Below, one piece after another: positions 4,843-5,133 of a stretch of 5,133 nt of DNA. Below the pieces are notes generated by a model. The model ran no database searches. It was given only the letters and a program-made list of their open reading frames with translations, and was not told where the DNA came from. The translations under genes were made by a program, and so were the position numbers. Position 1 is the stretch's first letter. Each line of letters starts with the position of its first letter. Origin of the DNA: Thermoplasmata archaeon (GTDB lineage Archaea; Thermoplasmatota; Thermoplasmata; Thermoplasmatales; Thermoplasmataceae); contig JAKAYH010000211.1 in assembly GCA_021826835.1 (NCBI GenBank), positions 1 to 5,133 on the forward strand, in the 5' to 3' direction.

Positions 4843-5133
4843 ATGGTGCGTAATGACATTAGAGCGCTTTTGAGTACATCCTTTGCACACTTTGCTAATG
4901 ATGGTGTCTTTTTCCTATTTTCAACATTGATTGTTTATTTTGAGAAACCTTCAGTGGGTATAAATGGTCTTTTTCTTGGATATTTTGCAGTCACATATAC
5001 TTTCATCGCTGGCGTCTTAAGCATACCAATAGGTAAAAAATCGGATGGAGATGATAAAGATCCAGAACTTATGGGAATAGGACTTACTTTGCTTGCCATC
5101 TCTATATTTTTCTTTGCACTAGTATTTTATTCA
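4843..5133 (+). CDS. Major facilitator superfamily transporter, N-terminal part (cut by the window end)
   Basis: The visible 97 residues show three hydrophobic segments at about 8-29, 41-62 and 76-97, matching helices 1-3 of an MFS secondary transporter in the cytoplasmic membrane. Helix 1 contains FAND (residues 17-20), a pattern often seen near the start of archaeal MFS proteins. The loop between helices 2 and 3 (about 61-75: PIGKKSDGDDKDPE) sits where motif A is found. It keeps a Gly and an Asp but is more acidic than the usual G-x-x-x-D-R-x-G-R. The rest, including the substrate-binding region, lies outside the window, so the substrate is unknown. ATG 4843 leaves five residues before helix 1, a normal start. 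The same frame is open back to ATG 4765, which would add 26 residues unlike an MFS N terminus. Confidence 0.8.
   Translation, partial: MVRNDIRALLSTSFAHFANDGVFFLFSTLIVYFEKPSVGINGLFLGYFAVTYTFIAGVLSIPIGKKSDGDDKDPELMGIGLTLLAISIFFFALVFYS

Overview
The window looks like chromosomal DNA from a moderately thermophilic or acidophilic archaeon, probably of the Thermoplasmatales (Ferroplasma, Cuniculiplasma or Picrophilus-like). The grounds are AT-rich sequence, TATA elements about 24-27 bases upstream of several start codons (leaderless or near-leaderless transcripts), strong GGAGG-type ribosome sites only on operon-internal genes, oligo-T termination, a tRNA-Ser gene without encoded CCA, and a small zinc-finger-like DUF1059 protein. 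The assignment is inferred from style; no marker gene proves it.

Layout. 17-931 (+) encodes a sequon-rich surface protein with an N-terminal membrane anchor; its reading frame is open to the left edge of the window. After an oligo-T stretch and a new TATA box, 1033-2760 (+) is a two-gene operon for an ABC-2 type exporter: a six-helix permease followed by its ATPase, which has a near-ideal Shine-Dalgarno inside the end of the permease gene. 2820-2999 (+) is a DUF1059 protein with its own promoter. 3082-3976 (+) is a methionine sulfoxide reductase operon, msrB then msrA, overlapping by 11 bases. Convergent to it, on the minus strand, a 53-codon acidic protein gene (4277-4116) runs into tRNA-Ser(GCU) (4108-4026) with only 7 bases between them. 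About 460 bases without a clear gene follow, and the window ends inside the N-terminal part of a major facilitator transporter (+, from 4843, or 4765 if an N-terminal extension is real).

How it works together. MsrA and MsrB repair the S and R epimers of oxidised methionine, so the central block is an oxidative-damage repair unit. The ABC exporter, the surface protein and the MFS carrier are cell-envelope functions with no visible substrate information. Nothing here amounts to a proven new system. The items most worth a second look are the small protein/tRNA-Ser tandem with a palindrome at its promoter, the 10-base-phased direct repeat at the msr promoter, the dyad over the DUF1059 promoter, and a possibly frameshifted small gene in the 4.3-4.7 kb gap.
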